Shown here in pieces: positions 1-8,721 of a stretch of DNA of 64,000 bases. The stretch is from Aeromonas veronii (GTDB lineage: Bacteria > Pseudomonadota > Gammaproteobacteria > Enterobacterales > Aeromonadaceae): the NCBI GenBank assembly GCA_041319085.1, contig CP101033.1, positions 4,105,001-4,169,000 on the forward strand. The letters are read 5' to 3'. The stretch's first letter is position 1. Each line of letters starts with the position of its first letter. The translations under genes and the position numbers were made by a program. The notes under the pieces are model-generated. The model did not search any database and was not told the DNA's origin. It saw nothing but the letters and a program-made list of their open reading frames with translations.

Positions 1-39
1 AAGCTGGCTCATCAGTTCGGCGTGTTCCGCCGTGCTGGT

Positions 40-75
40 AGGGGCGCATTATAGGGAGCCGCGCCGGGATGACAA
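40..75 (-). promoter_or_regulatory. rRNA-operon-type promoter firing leftward
   Basis: Read on the minus strand, a -35 TTGTCA (plus 70-75) and a perfect -10 TATAAT (plus 48-53) are separated by 16 bp. They are followed by a GC-rich GCGCC discriminator, the hallmark of stringently controlled rrn promoters. A/T tracts upstream (plus 83-115) could serve as UP element or Fis sites. Transcription would start near position 40 and leave the window to the left, so an rRNA operon probably begins just outside. No rRNA sequence is visible inside the window. Confidence 0.7.
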
Positions 76-150
76 GGGCTTTTTGCAAAAACGTGTTCGT
101 TTGCTGCAAAAGCGAACTGCCCCCTCCCAAACAGCCACTCGGCACCTCTT

Positions 151-1329
151 TTACGCCGCTTTTTTGCTCAACTCTTCGCTTTGTGCCCGGATATAGTTGA
201 CCCAGCTGGTTGCCTTCTGCTGCCAGTTATCCTGTTGCAGCAGCTCACGGGCCAGTTCCAGCGCCTGGGCATACTGCTCCTTATTAAGGTGTGCCTGCAC
301 CAGCAATGCTTTGGCACGATTGCCTTGCTCGCCTTTTACCGACGTGATGGCGGCGAGCTGGGTCATGGCGGCATCTGTCTTACCCTGTTGCAGCAGCAGT
401 TCGGCGGCGCGCATGGCGGCTTTGGGCTGACCGTGCTGGTTAGCGAGCTGCTGCCAGCTATCAACCGCTTGTGACCACTCCCGGGCACCTTCCCACAATT
501 GGGCCAGCAGTTGGCGGTTTTCAGCACTTTGCTTCATCTGCCCCTTGGCCATGGCCGCTTCCAGCATACGAGCACCACGATAAGGCAGCCCTTGCCAGGC
601 ATAGAGGCGGATCAGCTGATTGCGGGCTGACGCGTCATCCATCAGTTTTCTGTCGATGGCAGTTTGAAGCAACGCCAGCGCCTGATCGCCGCGCTTGGCG
701 GAGAGGTTGAGCGACACCGCCTGCTGCCACCATTTGCTCTCTGTCGGCTCGTGACGGATCAGCTCGGCCGCCTGATCGGCTGCCACACTATAACGTTGCT
801 GGGCGGTGAGGGCAGAGAGACGAATAATGGCGGCCTGCTTCTGCCAACCCTTCTTCAACAACTGTTCGCTCTGGCTGGCGGCATCACCGTACTGCTTGTT
901 GTGGTAATAGAGGCCGGCCAGACGCAGGCGCAGTGCATCGTCTTGCTTCAGTGCCAGCGCCGCCTTGTAGCTGGCGATGGCGCCAGACCAGTTGGATTGC
1001 TGGGCCTGAATATCGCCGCGCAGTCGCAGCAGCTGGAGCTGTTGCTGCTCGGGCCACTCTTTATAGGTGAGAGCCTGCTCCACATAACGGCTCGCCTGGG
1101 CGGTCTGTTGCAGGTTGGCTGCCAAGGACGCCTGCAGCTGGGCCAGCCAGGCACGCTCGGCATCGCTATTTGGCTTGAGGCCGGATGCCTTGCTCTGGGC
1201 CTGTTGCCATTGGCCAGACTGATAGAGCTTCATCACGGGTTCAAGCTGACGGGAGAAGTGAGGACTGACCTCCATCGCCAAACAGGCTTGGCTGACCAGG
1301 GCCAGCAGACAGATCCAGATCCGCAACAT
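151..1329 (-). CDS. TPR-repeat protein of a TonB2-type system
   Basis: Predicted periplasmic or secreted protein of 392 residues. The N-terminus MLRIWICLLALVSQACLA is a typical signal peptide; the frame opens further upstream, but that part overlaps tonB and reads as non-native, so the ATG at 1329 is preferred. The rest is Ala/Gln/Leu-rich helical repeat of the tetratricopeptide kind. It is the last gene of a six-gene minus-strand cluster and starts 2 bp after the tonB stop. A TPR protein at this place is usual in Vibrio and Aeromonas TonB2 clusters, where it is thought to assist the complex. Its exact role is unknown. Confidence 0.8.
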   Translation of the reverse strand: MLRIWICLLALVSQACLAMEVSPHFSRQLEPVMKLYQSGQWQQAQSKASGLKPNSDAERAWLAQLQASLAANLQQTAQASRYVEQALTYKEWPEQQQLQLLRLRGDIQAQQSNWSGAIASYKAALALKQDDALRLRLAGLYYHNKQYGDAASQSEQLLKKGWQKQAAIIRLSALTAQQRYSVAADQAAELIRHEPTESKWWQQAVSLNLSAKRGDQALALLQTAIDRKLMDDASARNQLIRLYAWQGLPYRGARMLEAAMAKGQMKQSAENRQLLAQLWEGAREWSQAVDSWQQLANQHGQPKAAMRAAELLLQQGKTDAAMTQLAAITSVKGEQGNRAKALLVQAHLNKEQYAQALELARELLQQDNWQQKATSWVNYIRAQSEELSKKAA

Positions 1330-1331
1330 AG

Positions 1332-1994
1332 TTATGACTCCAGTTTGAATTTGAGCGTGATGACTTGCACCAGCTTGTCGGTGGCACCCGGTCTCGGCTG
1401 ATAACGCCATTGCTTAATCGCCCCCATGGCCGCCCGCTCGAACTGACGTTTCGGCTTGGCCTCGACCACTTCCACATCCTGCACGCTACCTTCGGCATTC
1501 ACGCTAAAGCGCAGGGTGACGAATCCTTCGATCCCTGACTGTTGGGCACGATAGGGGTAGACCGGCTCGATCCGTTGCAGCGGCATCAGCATGTCACCGG
1601 CGCCGATACCCGCCCCCTGCTGCTGGCCGTGGTAATTGCCACTCAATACCGGTGCGGCACTGGTCGCTACACCCGGGGCATAAACCTGCACCGCGCTGAG
1701 GCTGGAAACCAGATCCAGGCTCGGCTCAACGGCCGCCAAAGGGGCCGCTGCGGGCATCGGCAGCGGTGCCGAGGCCAATGCGGCAGGAGGCTCTGGCAGA
1801 GGCTCGGGCTCCTGCGGTACCGTACGCTCGCGCACCTGCACCTCGGTCACCTCGTTCTGCATATTGATGACGATGGGCTTCTGTTCGCTCGCCACCTTCT
1901 CGCCCCGGGGCGGTTCAACCAGCGTGGCCATAAACAGCAGGATGCCCAGACTGAGGGCAACCCCCAGCCCCAGGCTCATCAGCTTGTATTTCAT
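1332..1994 (-). CDS. tonB2: TonB family energy transducer (TonB2 type)
   Basis: 220 residues. An N-terminal membrane anchor (MKYKLMSLGLGVALSLGILLF) is followed by a proline/glutamate-rich spacer (around residues 55-90, EPEPLPEPPAA) and a C-terminal TonB domain with the YPYRAQQSGIEGFVTLRFSV motif that binds receptor TonB boxes. The family passes proton-motive energy from ExbB/ExbD to outer-membrane receptors. The spacer is short, as in TonB2 rather than TonB1 proteins. It overlaps exbD by 4 bp (1991-1994), so translation is probably coupled. A Fur box heads the operon, and the receptor at 27,541 is one plausible client. Confidence 0.92.
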   Translation of the reverse strand: MKYKLMSLGLGVALSLGILLFMATLVEPPRGEKVASEQKPIVINMQNEVTEVQVRERTVPQEPEPLPEPPAALASAPLPMPAAAPLAAVEPSLDLVSSLSAVQVYAPGVATSAAPVLSGNYHGQQQGAGIGAGDMLMPLQRIEPVYPYRAQQSGIEGFVTLRFSVNAEGSVQDVEVVEAKPKRQFERAAMGAIKQWRYQPRPGATDKLVQVITLKFKLES

Positions 1995-2392
1995 TTCGGC
2001 GCCACCGCCACGGCGATATTGGCGATACCCGCCGCCTTGGCCTCATCCATCACCCGCACCACCTTGCCGTGGGGCACCCGCTCGTCGGCCTGGATCACCA
2101 GACTCGCATCGGGTTGCTCCGCCAGCAGACGGGCAATGGTGGCCTGCACCCGCTCCACATCGATCTGCTTGCGGTCGAGGAAGATCTGACCCTGAGCCCC
2201 GATCGCCAGCATGATGCTGGAGGATTTCTGCGCCTTGGCCTGACTGGCCTGGGGTCTATGTACCTCGAGCCCGGCTTCGCGCACGAAGGAGGTGGTGACA
2301 ATAAAGAAGATCAGCATGATGAACACGATATCCAGCATGGGGGTCATGTCGATCTGCACTTCGTCACGCTGGCGTTTGGATTGCCGTCTCAT
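1991..2392 (-). CDS. exbD2: Biopolymer transport protein ExbD
   Basis: 133 residues. A short basic cytoplasmic tail (MRRQSKRQRDEVQID) is followed by one membrane helix around residues 18-38 containing the family aspartate (MTPMLDIVFIMLIFFIV), then a periplasmic domain ending in the conserved region around VMDEAKAAGIANIAVA. ExbD works with ExbB in the inner membrane as the proton channel that powers TonB. The gene overlaps both neighbours by 4 bp, a tightly coupled arrangement. The small size and LDIVF motif make the assignment safe; TolR is less likely because tonB is adjacent. Confidence 0.93.
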   Translation of the reverse strand: MRRQSKRQRDEVQIDMTPMLDIVFIMLIFFIVTTSFVREAGLEVHRPQASQAKAQKSSSIMLAIGAQGQIFLDRKQIDVERVQATIARLLAEQPDASLVIQADERVPHGKVVRVMDEAKAAGIANIAVAVAPK

Positions 2393-2919
2393 TGCATTAC
2401 CTTCTCTTCTCGCAGGCCGTCCCGGGTTTTGGCCAGCGCACGCTTGGCCTGACTCTCGAGCCGACTGAGTAACAACACGCCGGAGAGCGCCACCACCATG
2501 CCTGCCATGGTGGGGATGGTGGCGCGGGAGATTCCGCCCGCCATGCTCTCCGGGTTAAAGCGGTTGGCTGCAGCCAACGCATCGAATACACCGATCATGC
2601 CGGTCACTGTGCCCAGCAACCCCAGCATGGGGCAGAGCACCACCAGGGTGCGGATGAAGATCAGATGACGATTCAGTTCCAGCTCTACTTGCGCCAGCCA
2701 GCGGCTGCGGATCGCCCGGGCGTGCCAACTGTGGCGCTCGCTGCGGGCCTGCCAGCGGCCGAGCAGCTGTTGCTGCAAGGGGCCGAAACCCAGATTGAGG
2801 TAGAGCAGCCGCTCGATCATCAAAATCCACATCAGCACCAGCAGGGCCAGAATAACCCAGAGCACCGGGCCGCCACGGCCCATGAAACTCTGCAGCTGTT
2901 GCCAGATGTCGAGCATCAT
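2389..2919 (-). CDS. exbB2: ExbB/TolQ-type proton channel subunit (ExbB2)
   Basis: 176 residues with three predicted membrane helices. The C-terminal MotA/TolQ/ExbB domain carries the signature LCPMLGLLGTVTGMIGVFDA and the following GGISRATIPTMAGMVVALSGV segment. The protein forms the ring around ExbD in the inner membrane. It is shorter than E. coli ExbB (about 244), as is usual for ExbB2. It overlaps exbD at 2389-2392 and the upstream ttpC-like gene at 2916-2919, so the whole cluster is probably one transcript. Confidence 0.93.
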   Translation of the reverse strand: MMLDIWQQLQSFMGRGGPVLWVILALLVLMWILMIERLLYLNLGFGPLQQQLLGRWQARSERHSWHARAIRSRWLAQVELELNRHLIFIRTLVVLCPMLGLLGTVTGMIGVFDALAAANRFNPESMAGGISRATIPTMAGMVVALSGVLLLSRLESQAKRALAKTRDGLREEKVMQ

Positions 2920-4220
2920 GCTGCTCGCTCCATCCCGTTGTTATTGCTCTCGGCGCGCTCGGCCAGAATGCCGGCTACCTGCTGCTCCAGTACATTGGAA
3001 AGCTCGGTAAAGCGTGACTGCAACAGACTGTGGGCCAGGATCAGCGGAATGGCCGCTACCAGACCCTGTACCGTGGTGACCAGCGCCATGGAGATGCCGC
3101 CCGCCATGATCTTGGGATCGCCGGTACCAAACTGGGTGATGGCCTGGAAGGTGCCGATCATCCCGGTTACGGTACCGAGCAGACCCAGCATGGGAGCGAT
3201 GGCCGCGATCACCTTGACCATGCCGATGCCGCGCTCCATGCGAGGAGTCTCCTGCAGGATTGCCTCATCAAGACGCAGCTCGAGGGTCTCCATGCTCAGC
3301 TCGGGGTGTTTGTCTGCCACCGTCAGCACCCGGCCAAGGGCGTTGTCGGCATGGTACTCGCCGCTCTTGAGCTGGCGACGAACCCGACCCAGTTCTCGGG
3401 AGAGGCTCCACAGCCGTACCGCCGCAATTCCCAGACCGATGGCGGCCAGCAGCACGATAATGGCACCGACCTGCCCCCCCTGTTGTACTTGCTGCCAGAA
3501 GGTGGGCGCCTGTGCCTGCATCGCCAGCAGAGTGCCATGAGAAGGATCCAGCGGCAGCGTTTCCCCTTCCTGACCCTGATACGCCGCAACGGCAGAGAGC
3601 ACGCGACCGGGCAGCCCCAGCACCGGACTCAAGCCTTCGGCGGTCGGTTGCAAGAAGCTTTCGCTCCCCAGCAGGGCAAAGCTGCCAACCCGGGTCAGCG
3701 ACTGCTCGCTGGCAGCCCCCTGGGCATCGAGCACCTTGCCGTTGAATTGGGCAACCCGGCCAGATTCGCGGATCTCTTGCAGCAGAGTAGCGGGCAGCAG
3801 AGCGAGAGCTGCGCGATCCGGCACCTGTTTATCCTGTGCCATGGCTTTCAGCGGGGCGAGACGCTCCGGGTACTGGCCCTCGACGGCGGATTCGCTCAGC
3901 AGCTTGACTGCATCGCTGGCGCTCTGACGGGTAACCGCGAAGATCTCGTTCATGTCGCCGGAGGCTTGCTCCCACCGGGCGTTGAGTTCGACCAGTTGCT
4001 TCTCGTTGCTGGCGAACTGGCTGGCCAGCTCCTTGCTCAGGCGCTGGGCCTCGGCCAGTCTGGCGCGGGCAGTGCCGAGCTCCTTGGCAACAGTCGCCAG
4101 ATCTTGCTGAGCCTGCTGCTCACGAGCCTGTTCCTGCGGCTGCCACTCATCGGCGACCGCGGCGTTGGCACCGCAGGAGAGGGCAATAAGGAGGGGGAAC
4201 CACTTCATGGTGACTCTCAT
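2916..4220 (-). CDS. ttpC: TtpC-like large ExbB-family protein
   Basis: 434 residues from the ATG at 4220, which overlaps the upstream stop as ATGA; an internal Met four codons later is an alternative. A signal peptide (MKWFPLLIALSCGANAAVA) is followed by a coiled-coil-rich periplasmic part to about residue 240. The C-terminal MotA/TolQ/ExbB domain has the same APMLGLLGTVTGMIGTF signature as the smaller ExbB. This two-part design is that of Vibrio TtpC, which is needed for TonB2-dependent but not TonB1-dependent uptake. The gene sits between the DUF3450 gene and exbB2, the order seen in TonB2 clusters. Confidence 0.85.
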   Translation of the reverse strand: MRVTMKWFPLLIALSCGANAAVADEWQPQEQAREQQAQQDLATVAKELGTARARLAEAQRLSKELASQFASNEKQLVELNARWEQASGDMNEIFAVTRQSASDAVKLLSESAVEGQYPERLAPLKAMAQDKQVPDRAALALLPATLLQEIRESGRVAQFNGKVLDAQGAASEQSLTRVGSFALLGSESFLQPTAEGLSPVLGLPGRVLSAVAAYQGQEGETLPLDPSHGTLLAMQAQAPTFWQQVQQGGQVGAIIVLLAAIGLGIAAVRLWSLSRELGRVRRQLKSGEYHADNALGRVLTVADKHPELSMETLELRLDEAILQETPRMERGIGMVKVIAAIAPMLGLLGTVTGMIGTFQAITQFGTGDPKIMAGGISMALVTTVQGLVAAIPLILAHSLLQSRFTELSNVLEQQVAGILAERAESNNNGMERAA

Positions 4221-4978
4221 GATTGGGCCTCCTGACTGCGGCTGACAGAGAGGGGGATATTGAGCAACTGGGGAACGTTCTTGTCGGCGGCCACATCCAT
4301 CGCCTCGGCGATGGGGGAGAGCCACTGGCTATCGAGGGCTTGCCACTGCTTCTCCTCGGCAGACCAGCGCCATGCCTGACTGCGATCGGCAGTCATCGCC
4401 AGCAGGGAGACCCGACCGAGCGCCAGCACATCGACCCGACGCGGGGCACCATCCAGCTCCAGCTCGGCGGAATAGCTGTCCATCCGGCTGCCGTACTCGG
4501 CTTCAATCTGATAGGCCTGCAGCAACTGACGGAATTTCTCCGCCTCGCTAACGTCTGCGCGGGCCAGGGTCGCTTTCAGCTGTTCAACCCGCGCCAAACG
4601 ATCTTCCTTGCGCAGCGGGATGTCATTTTGCACCAGCTGTTCCAGATCTGCCTGCATCTGCAGCATCAGCGGAATCAAGCCCTGACGGGTCTCTTGCACC
4701 GCTTCAAGCTGCTGGCTCAATTTACCCAGCTCATTTTGCTGATCGGCCACCAGAGATTGCATGTAGCGGTTGTAGGCTTCGAGGTCGCGCAGTTGCAGCT
4801 GGGCATTTTGCAGCTCCAGTCGTGCGGCAACGGCGGCATCGGCGGCTTTTTCCACCCGCTGCTGAGAGGCTTTCCCGGCAGCTATGCTGTTCTTGAGGGC
4901 GGGAGCAACCAGCTCATCCCCGATGGCAGCAAAGTGGACTGACAGTGGCAGCAGGGCCACACCCCATAACTTGTTCAT
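4217..4978 (-). CDS. DUF3450-type periplasmic coiled-coil protein
   Basis: 253 residues and the first gene of the TonB2-type operon. It has a signal peptide (MNKLWGVALLPLSVHFAAIG) and then a long helical stretch rich in Ala, Gln, Glu and Leu (about residues 30-130) that should form a coiled coil, followed by a compact C-terminal part ending near QLLNIPLSVSRSQEAQS. Proteins of this kind accompany TtpC in Vibrio and Shewanella, but their biochemical function is not established. A Fur-box palindrome lies 16 bp upstream of the start, so iron should repress the whole operon. Confidence 0.8.
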   Translation of the reverse strand: MNKLWGVALLPLSVHFAAIGDELVAPALKNSIAAGKASQQRVEKAADAAVAARLELQNAQLQLRDLEAYNRYMQSLVADQQNELGKLSQQLEAVQETRQGLIPLMLQMQADLEQLVQNDIPLRKEDRLARVEQLKATLARADVSEAEKFRQLLQAYQIEAEYGSRMDSYSAELELDGAPRRVDVLALGRVSLLAMTADRSQAWRWSAEEKQWQALDSQWLSPIAEAMDVAADKNVPQLLNIPLSVSRSQEAQS

Positions 4979-4993
4979 TGAAATACATCTTAT

Positions 4994-5014
4994 TAATGAT
5001 AACTATTATCATTA
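4994..5014. promoter_or_regulatory. Fur box upstream of the TonB2-type operon
   Basis: The sequence TAATGATAA-CTA-TTATCATTA is a perfect palindrome with 9-bp arms (4994-5002 and 5006-5014). It matches the classical Fur consensus of GATAAT/ATTATC hexamers and lies 16 bp upstream of the first gene (start at 4978). Repression by Fe-Fur fits the iron-uptake role of the operon. The divergent luxR gene starts 175 bp away, so it may also feel this site. Confidence 0.9.
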
Positions 5015-5148
5015 TCTCAAATGCAACGCAGACTGGCAACGAGAGGATTTCCTTGGCCTTTATGCACAAAAAAAGGATAATTTTTAAGCAAGCACGGAAT
5101 AAGTGGCGCCAATAGCCACCGCACAAATATAAATAACGAGAAAAAATC

Positions 5149-5177
5149 TTTTCGATCAGTGTGATAGCGATCGAAAA
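5149..5177. promoter_or_regulatory. Dyad upstream of the luxR-type gene
   Basis: TTTTCGATC (5149-5157) and GATCGAAAA (5169-5177) are perfect inverted repeats with an 11-nt gap. The right arm ends just before the AAGGAGAAAG ribosome-binding site of the gene at 5189. It does not match the 20-bp lux-box pattern well, so it could be an operator for another factor or a hairpin in the leader that affects translation. Confidence 0.5.
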
Positions 5178-5188
5178 AGGAGAAAGTA

Positions 5189-5965
5189 ATGCTCAACGAT
5201 GCGATCTGGGAACATATAGACCAGTTCACCAAGGCAACAAAAACCAGCGATATCCAGCAACTGCTGGAGCGCTTCAGTCATCAAATGGGCTTTGATTACT
5301 TTCGGCTGCTGATTATTTTCCCCATTAGCATGCAAAAATCCCACGTAGCACTGTTCAACAACTGTCCGACCACCTGGTTTGACGCTTATAGCGAAAACCA
5401 GTATCTGACCCAGGATCCGGTGGTCTATCTGGGGCTGAAACAGACCCAGCCGATCTTCTGGAACAAGCTCGACTGCGACTCGCCCTGGCTGCCCAGCGCC
5501 AGCCGCGACGTGATGAACCTGGCGGCCGATTTCGGGGTGCGCAATGGCGTCTCCTTTCCGCTGCACACCCCGCAGGGGGAGCACGGCATCCTGTCATTCA
5601 TTACCAAGGAGAAATCCAACTCCGACCTGATGTTTGAAAATGTCCCACTGCTGTCGTTCTGCGCCAGCTACATCTTCAACGCGGCGCTGCAACTGATCAA
5701 AAGCAGACCGGATCTGATGAAGTACCTGGCCGAGCTGTCGGATCGGGAGAAGGAGTGCCTGTTCTGGGCCAGCGAGGGCAAGACCTCCTGGGAAATCGCC
5801 ACCATCCTCGGTATCAGTGAGCGGACGGTCAACTTTCACCTGACCCAGGTGACCAACAAGACCGATTCGAAAAACCGCAGTCAGGCCATCGCCAAGGGGA
5901 TCACCAGCGGCATTATAGTGCCCTCTCTTGACGAGGTGACCATCACCAACCTGCGGCTGTCGTAA
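5189..5965 (+). CDS. LuxR-type transcription factor, probable solo
   Basis: 258 residues, close in size and layout to Aeromonas AhyR. The N-terminal autoinducer-binding domain keeps the family positions: Trp and Tyr in TTWFDAYSENQYL, Asp-Pro in TQDPVV, Trp in PIFWNKL and Gly in VRNGVSFPLH. The C-terminal LuxR helix-turn-helix runs from about residue 180 (LSDREKECLFWASEGKTSW ... ILGISERTVNFHL). A clear AGGAG ribosome-binding site precedes the start. No luxI homologue lies within the window, so it appears to be a solo or orphan receptor rather than AhyR, which sits next to ahyI. The ligand is unknown; the intact pocket suggests an acyl-homoserine lactone. Confidence 0.85.
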   Translation: MLNDAIWEHIDQFTKATKTSDIQQLLERFSHQMGFDYFRLLIIFPISMQKSHVALFNNCPTTWFDAYSENQYLTQDPVVYLGLKQTQPIFWNKLDCDSPWLPSASRDVMNLAADFGVRNGVSFPLHTPQGEHGILSFITKEKSNSDLMFENVPLLSFCASYIFNAALQLIKSRPDLMKYLAELSDREKECLFWASEGKTSWEIATILGISERTVNFHLTQVTNKTDSKNRSQAIAKGITSGIIVPSLDEVTITNLRLS

Positions 5966-5979
5966 CCCTCAGCCGAAAC

Positions 5980-6007
5980 AAAAAGAGCCGCAATTGCGGC
6001 TCTTTTT
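5980..6007. terminator. Bidirectional terminator between luxR and glmS
   Basis: A perfect 28-nt palindrome: A5 + GAGCCGCAA and its complement TTGCGGCTC + T5. It gives a GC-rich stem with a U-tract in both directions, serving luxR on the plus strand and glmS on the minus strand. Confidence 0.9.
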
Positions 6008-6038
6008 CATTTCAGAAAGTGACTTATCAGAGAGTGAC

Positions 6039-7871
6039 TTACTCAACAGTCACCGATTTTGCCAGGTTGCGCGGCTGGTCCACGTCGGTGCCCTTGATCA
6101 GGGCAACGTGATAGGAGAGCAGCTGCAGCGGCACGGTATAGACGATGGGGGCGATCACCTCTTCCACATGGTTGAGGTTCATGACCCGCATGGTCTCGTC
6201 GCTCTTGAAGCCGGTATCGGCATCGGCGAACACGTAAAGGATACCGCCACGGGCGCGTACCTCTTCCACGTTGGACTTGAGCTTCTCCAGCAGATCGTTG
6301 TTCGGCGCAACCACAATGATGGGCATTTCGGCATCGATCAGCGCCAGCGGGCCGTGCTTCAGTTCGCCTGCGGCATAGGCTTCGGCGTGGATATAGGAGA
6401 TCTCTTTGAGCTTGAGCGCCCCTTCCATGGCGATGGGGTACTGGCTGCCACGGCCGAGGAACAGGCTGTGGTGCTTGTCGGCAAACTCTTCGGCCAGGGT
6501 TTCGATATCCTTGGCCAGTGCCAGGCTCTCTTTAATGCGCAGCGGCAGGGCTTGCAATGCCTTGACCAGTTCGGCTTCGGCGGCTGCGCTCAAGTGGCCA
6601 CGGCAGTGACCAACCGAGGCCACCAGCATCAGCAGGCCAGCCAGCTGGGTGGTGAACGCCTTGGTGGAGGCCACCCCAATTTCTGCCCCCGCGCGGGTCA
6701 TAAAGGCCAGATCTGATTCACGCACCAGCGAAGAGCCCGGCACGTTGCAGATAGCCAGCGAGCTCATGTAGCCGGACTCCTTGGCCAGACGCAGCGCCGC
6801 CAGGGTATCGGCGGTCTCGCCACTCTGCGACAGGGTCACCAGCAGGCTGTTGGGACGTACCACCGACTTGCGGTAGCGGAACTCGGAGGCGATCTCCACA
6901 TCGCAGGAGACGCCAGCGATCTCTTCGAACCAGTAGCGGGCCACCATGCCGGAGTTGTAGGAGGTGCCGCAGGCGACAATCTGCACGTGCTCGACCTTGT
7001 CGAAGATGGCGCGCGCACCGTTGCCGAACGATTCGACCACCACGTGATCGCTGCCCAGACGCCCTTCCAGGGTATTGGTGATGGCTTTGGGCTGCTCGTA
7101 GATCTCTTTGAGCATGTAGTGGCGGTATTCGCCCTTGTCACCGGCATCGTGGGAGAGCTCGGATTCCAGCTCCTCGCGCACCACGGCGTTGTCGTTGGTA
7201 TCGAAGATGCGCACATCGCGGCGGGTCACTTCGGCCACATCACCCTCTTCCAGGAAGATGAAGCGACGGGTCACCGGCAGCAGCGCCATCTGGTCGGAGG
7301 CGATAAAGTTCTCGCCGATACCGCGGCCGATCACCAGCGGTGAACCGGATCGGGCCACCACCACGCGGCTGTCGTCGCGGCTGTCCATCACCACAGTACC
7401 GTAGGCACCGCGCAGTTGCTTCACCGCCACCTGCATAGCCGCCAGCAGGCTGGGGGCGGATTTCAGCTCATGGTGCACCAGATGGGCGATCACCTCGGTA
7501 TCTGTGTCGGAGCTGAACTCATAACCCATACCCTGCAGCCGGGTGCGCAGTTCCTCGTGGTTTTCGATGATGCCGTTGTGGACCACCACGATATGCTCGG
7601 AGACGTGGGGGTGGGCGTTGCGCTCGGACGGCTCGCCGTGGGTGGCCCAGCGGGTATGAGCGATACCGGTACCGCCATGGACGGACTGCTCGTCGAGCGC
7701 CTTGGCCAGCTCGGCCACTTTGCCCAGACGGCGAACCCGCTGCAGCGGCTGGTTGGCGCTGAACACGGCCACACCGGCTGAGTCATAACCGCGGTACTCC
7801 AGACGGCGCAGGCCCTCTACCAGAATTTCAGCCACATCACGTTGGGCTACGGCCCCGACGATGCCACACAT
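6039..7871 (-). CDS. glmS: Glutamine-fructose-6-phosphate aminotransferase
   Basis: 610 residues, the full family length. GlmS makes glucosamine-6-phosphate from fructose-6-phosphate and glutamine, the first step of UDP-GlcNAc synthesis for peptidoglycan and LPS. The N-terminal glutaminase domain starts with the catalytic Cys2 ([12 protein letters not shown]). Two SIS sugar-isomerase domains follow ([17 protein letters not shown] and [19 protein letters not shown] regions), and the conserved C-terminus [14 protein letters not shown] is intact. It lies 68 bp downstream of a DeoR-family regulator on the same strand, suggesting cotranscription. No glmS ribozyme is expected in this group and none is seen. 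The glmU gene is 5.5 kb away rather than adjacent as in E. coli. Confidence 0.97.
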   Translation of the reverse strand: MCGIVGAVAQRDVAEILVEGLRRLEYRGYDSAGVAVFSANQPLQRVRRLGKVAELAKALDEQSVHGGTGIAHTRWATHGEPSERNAHPHVSEHIVVVHNGIIENHEELRTRLQGMGYEFSSDTDTEVIAHLVHHELKSAPSLLAAMQVAVKQLRGAYGTVVMDSRDDSRVVVARSGSPLVIGRGIGENFIASDQMALLPVTRRFIFLEEGDVAEVTRRDVRIFDTNDNAVVREELESELSHDAGDKGEYRHYMLKEIYEQPKAITNTLEGRLGSDHVVVESFGNGARAIFDKVEHVQIVACGTSYNSGMVARYWFEEIAGVSCDVEIASEFRYRKSVVRPNSLLVTLSQSGETADTLAALRLAKESGYMSSLAICNVPGSSLVRESDLAFMTRAGAEIGVASTKAFTTQLAGLLMLVASVGHCRGHLSAAAEAELVKALQALPLRIKESLALAKDIETLAEEFADKHHSLFLGRGSQYPIAMEGALKLKEISYIHAEAYAAGELKHGPLALIDAEMPIIVVAPNNDLLEKLKSNVEEVRARGGILYVFADADTGFKSDETMRVMNLNHVEEVIAPIVYTVPLQLLSYHVALIKGTDVDQPRNLAKSVTVE

Positions 7872-7939
7872 AGGATTCTCCTTGAGACGTTAATGCTTAA
7901 TACGTTTGGATAGTTGGATATTCGGTCTAGCCAGTCATA

Positions 7940-8713
7940 TCAACTGGCAACAGGGGCACAGATTAACTGGATCCCCTTGGCTTGAATCTGTGCTCTGGCC
8001 TCGCTGGCCAGCCCCTCGTCGGTCACCAGGGTATGGATGCTCGACCAGGGCAGTTCGAGATTGGGGATCTTGCGGCCGATCTTCTCCGACTCGACCATCA
8101 CAATGACCTCCCGCGACACCTCGGCCATCACCCGCGACAACCCCACCAGCTCGTTAAAGGTGGTGGTGCCACGCTCCGGGTCGATACCGTCGGCACCGAT
8201 AAAGAGCTGGTCGAAGTCGTAGGAGCGCAGCACCTGTTCCGCCACCTGCCCCTGGAAGGACTCCGAGTGAGGGTCCCAAGTGCCACCGGTCATCAGCAGG
8301 GTAGGCTCATTTTCCAGCTCGCGCAGGGCACCGGCCACATTGAGGGAGTTGGTCATCACAATGAGGCCGCGCTTGTTGCCGAGCAGCGGGATCATGGCGC
8401 TGGTGGTGCTGCCACTGTCGATGATGACGCGATTGTGATCACGCAACCGCTCGGCCGCCGCACGGGCAATGGCTAACTTTCGGTTCGAAACTTGTTCAGG
8501 ATTAGCCTCGACCACCATCTCGCTCGGCAAAGGGACAGCACCACCGTAACGGCGCAGCAGCAGGCCGCCGGTCTCCAGCACCGCCAGATCTTTACGGATA
8601 GTCACTTCGGAGGTAGAAAAGTGTTTGGCAAGGGCGTCGACACTCACTTCACCCAGCTCTTGTACCAGGGTCACTATGGTGTGGCGACGTTGTTGAGTAT
8701 TACGTTTTGTCAT
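7940..8713 (-). CDS. DeoR/GlpR-family transcriptional regulator
   Basis: 257 residues. The N-terminal DeoR helix-turn-helix occupies residues 1-55 (RRHTIVTLVQELGEVSVDALAKHF ... VTIRKDLAVLE). The sugar-phosphate-sensing domain has the family motifs IIDSGSTTSAMIPLL and MTNSLNVAGAL, with FIGADGIDPERGTT further on. The gene runs into glmS with a 68-bp gap, so it probably responds to an amino-sugar or hexose phosphate and tunes glmS; Pseudomonas GlmR is an analogous neighbour. A palindrome TTTCGATTCGAAA lies at 8722-8734, just upstream of the start, and a near copy lies inside the gene at 8478-8490. The effector is not known. Confidence 0.85.
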   Translation of the reverse strand: MTKRNTQQRRHTIVTLVQELGEVSVDALAKHFSTSEVTIRKDLAVLETGGLLLRRYGGAVPLPSEMVVEANPEQVSNRKLAIARAAAERLRDHNRVIIDSGSTTSAMIPLLGNKRGLIVMTNSLNVAGALRELENEPTLLMTGGTWDPHSESFQGQVAEQVLRSYDFDQLFIGADGIDPERGTTTFNELVGLSRVMAEVSREVIVMVESEKIGRKIPNLELPWSSIHTLVTDEGLASEARAQIQAKGIQLICAPVAS

Positions 8714-8721
8714 TTTTAAAT

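Noticed and set aside
664..1401. Plus-strand open frame of 245 codons
   Set aside because: Antisense to the TPR gene and tonB; GC-rich third positions of the real genes keep the opposite strand open. The same holds for long frames opposite ttpC, glmS, blrB, glmU, atpD, mnmG and the siderophore receptor.
5189..5965. AhyR itself
   Set aside because: No ahyI/luxI gene is adjacent and many residues differ from what I recall of AhyR; a solo paralogue is more likely.
7872..7939. glmS ribozyme or riboswitch
   Set aside because: The gap is only 68 bp, and no conserved ribozyme core was seen; such ribozymes are a Gram-positive feature.
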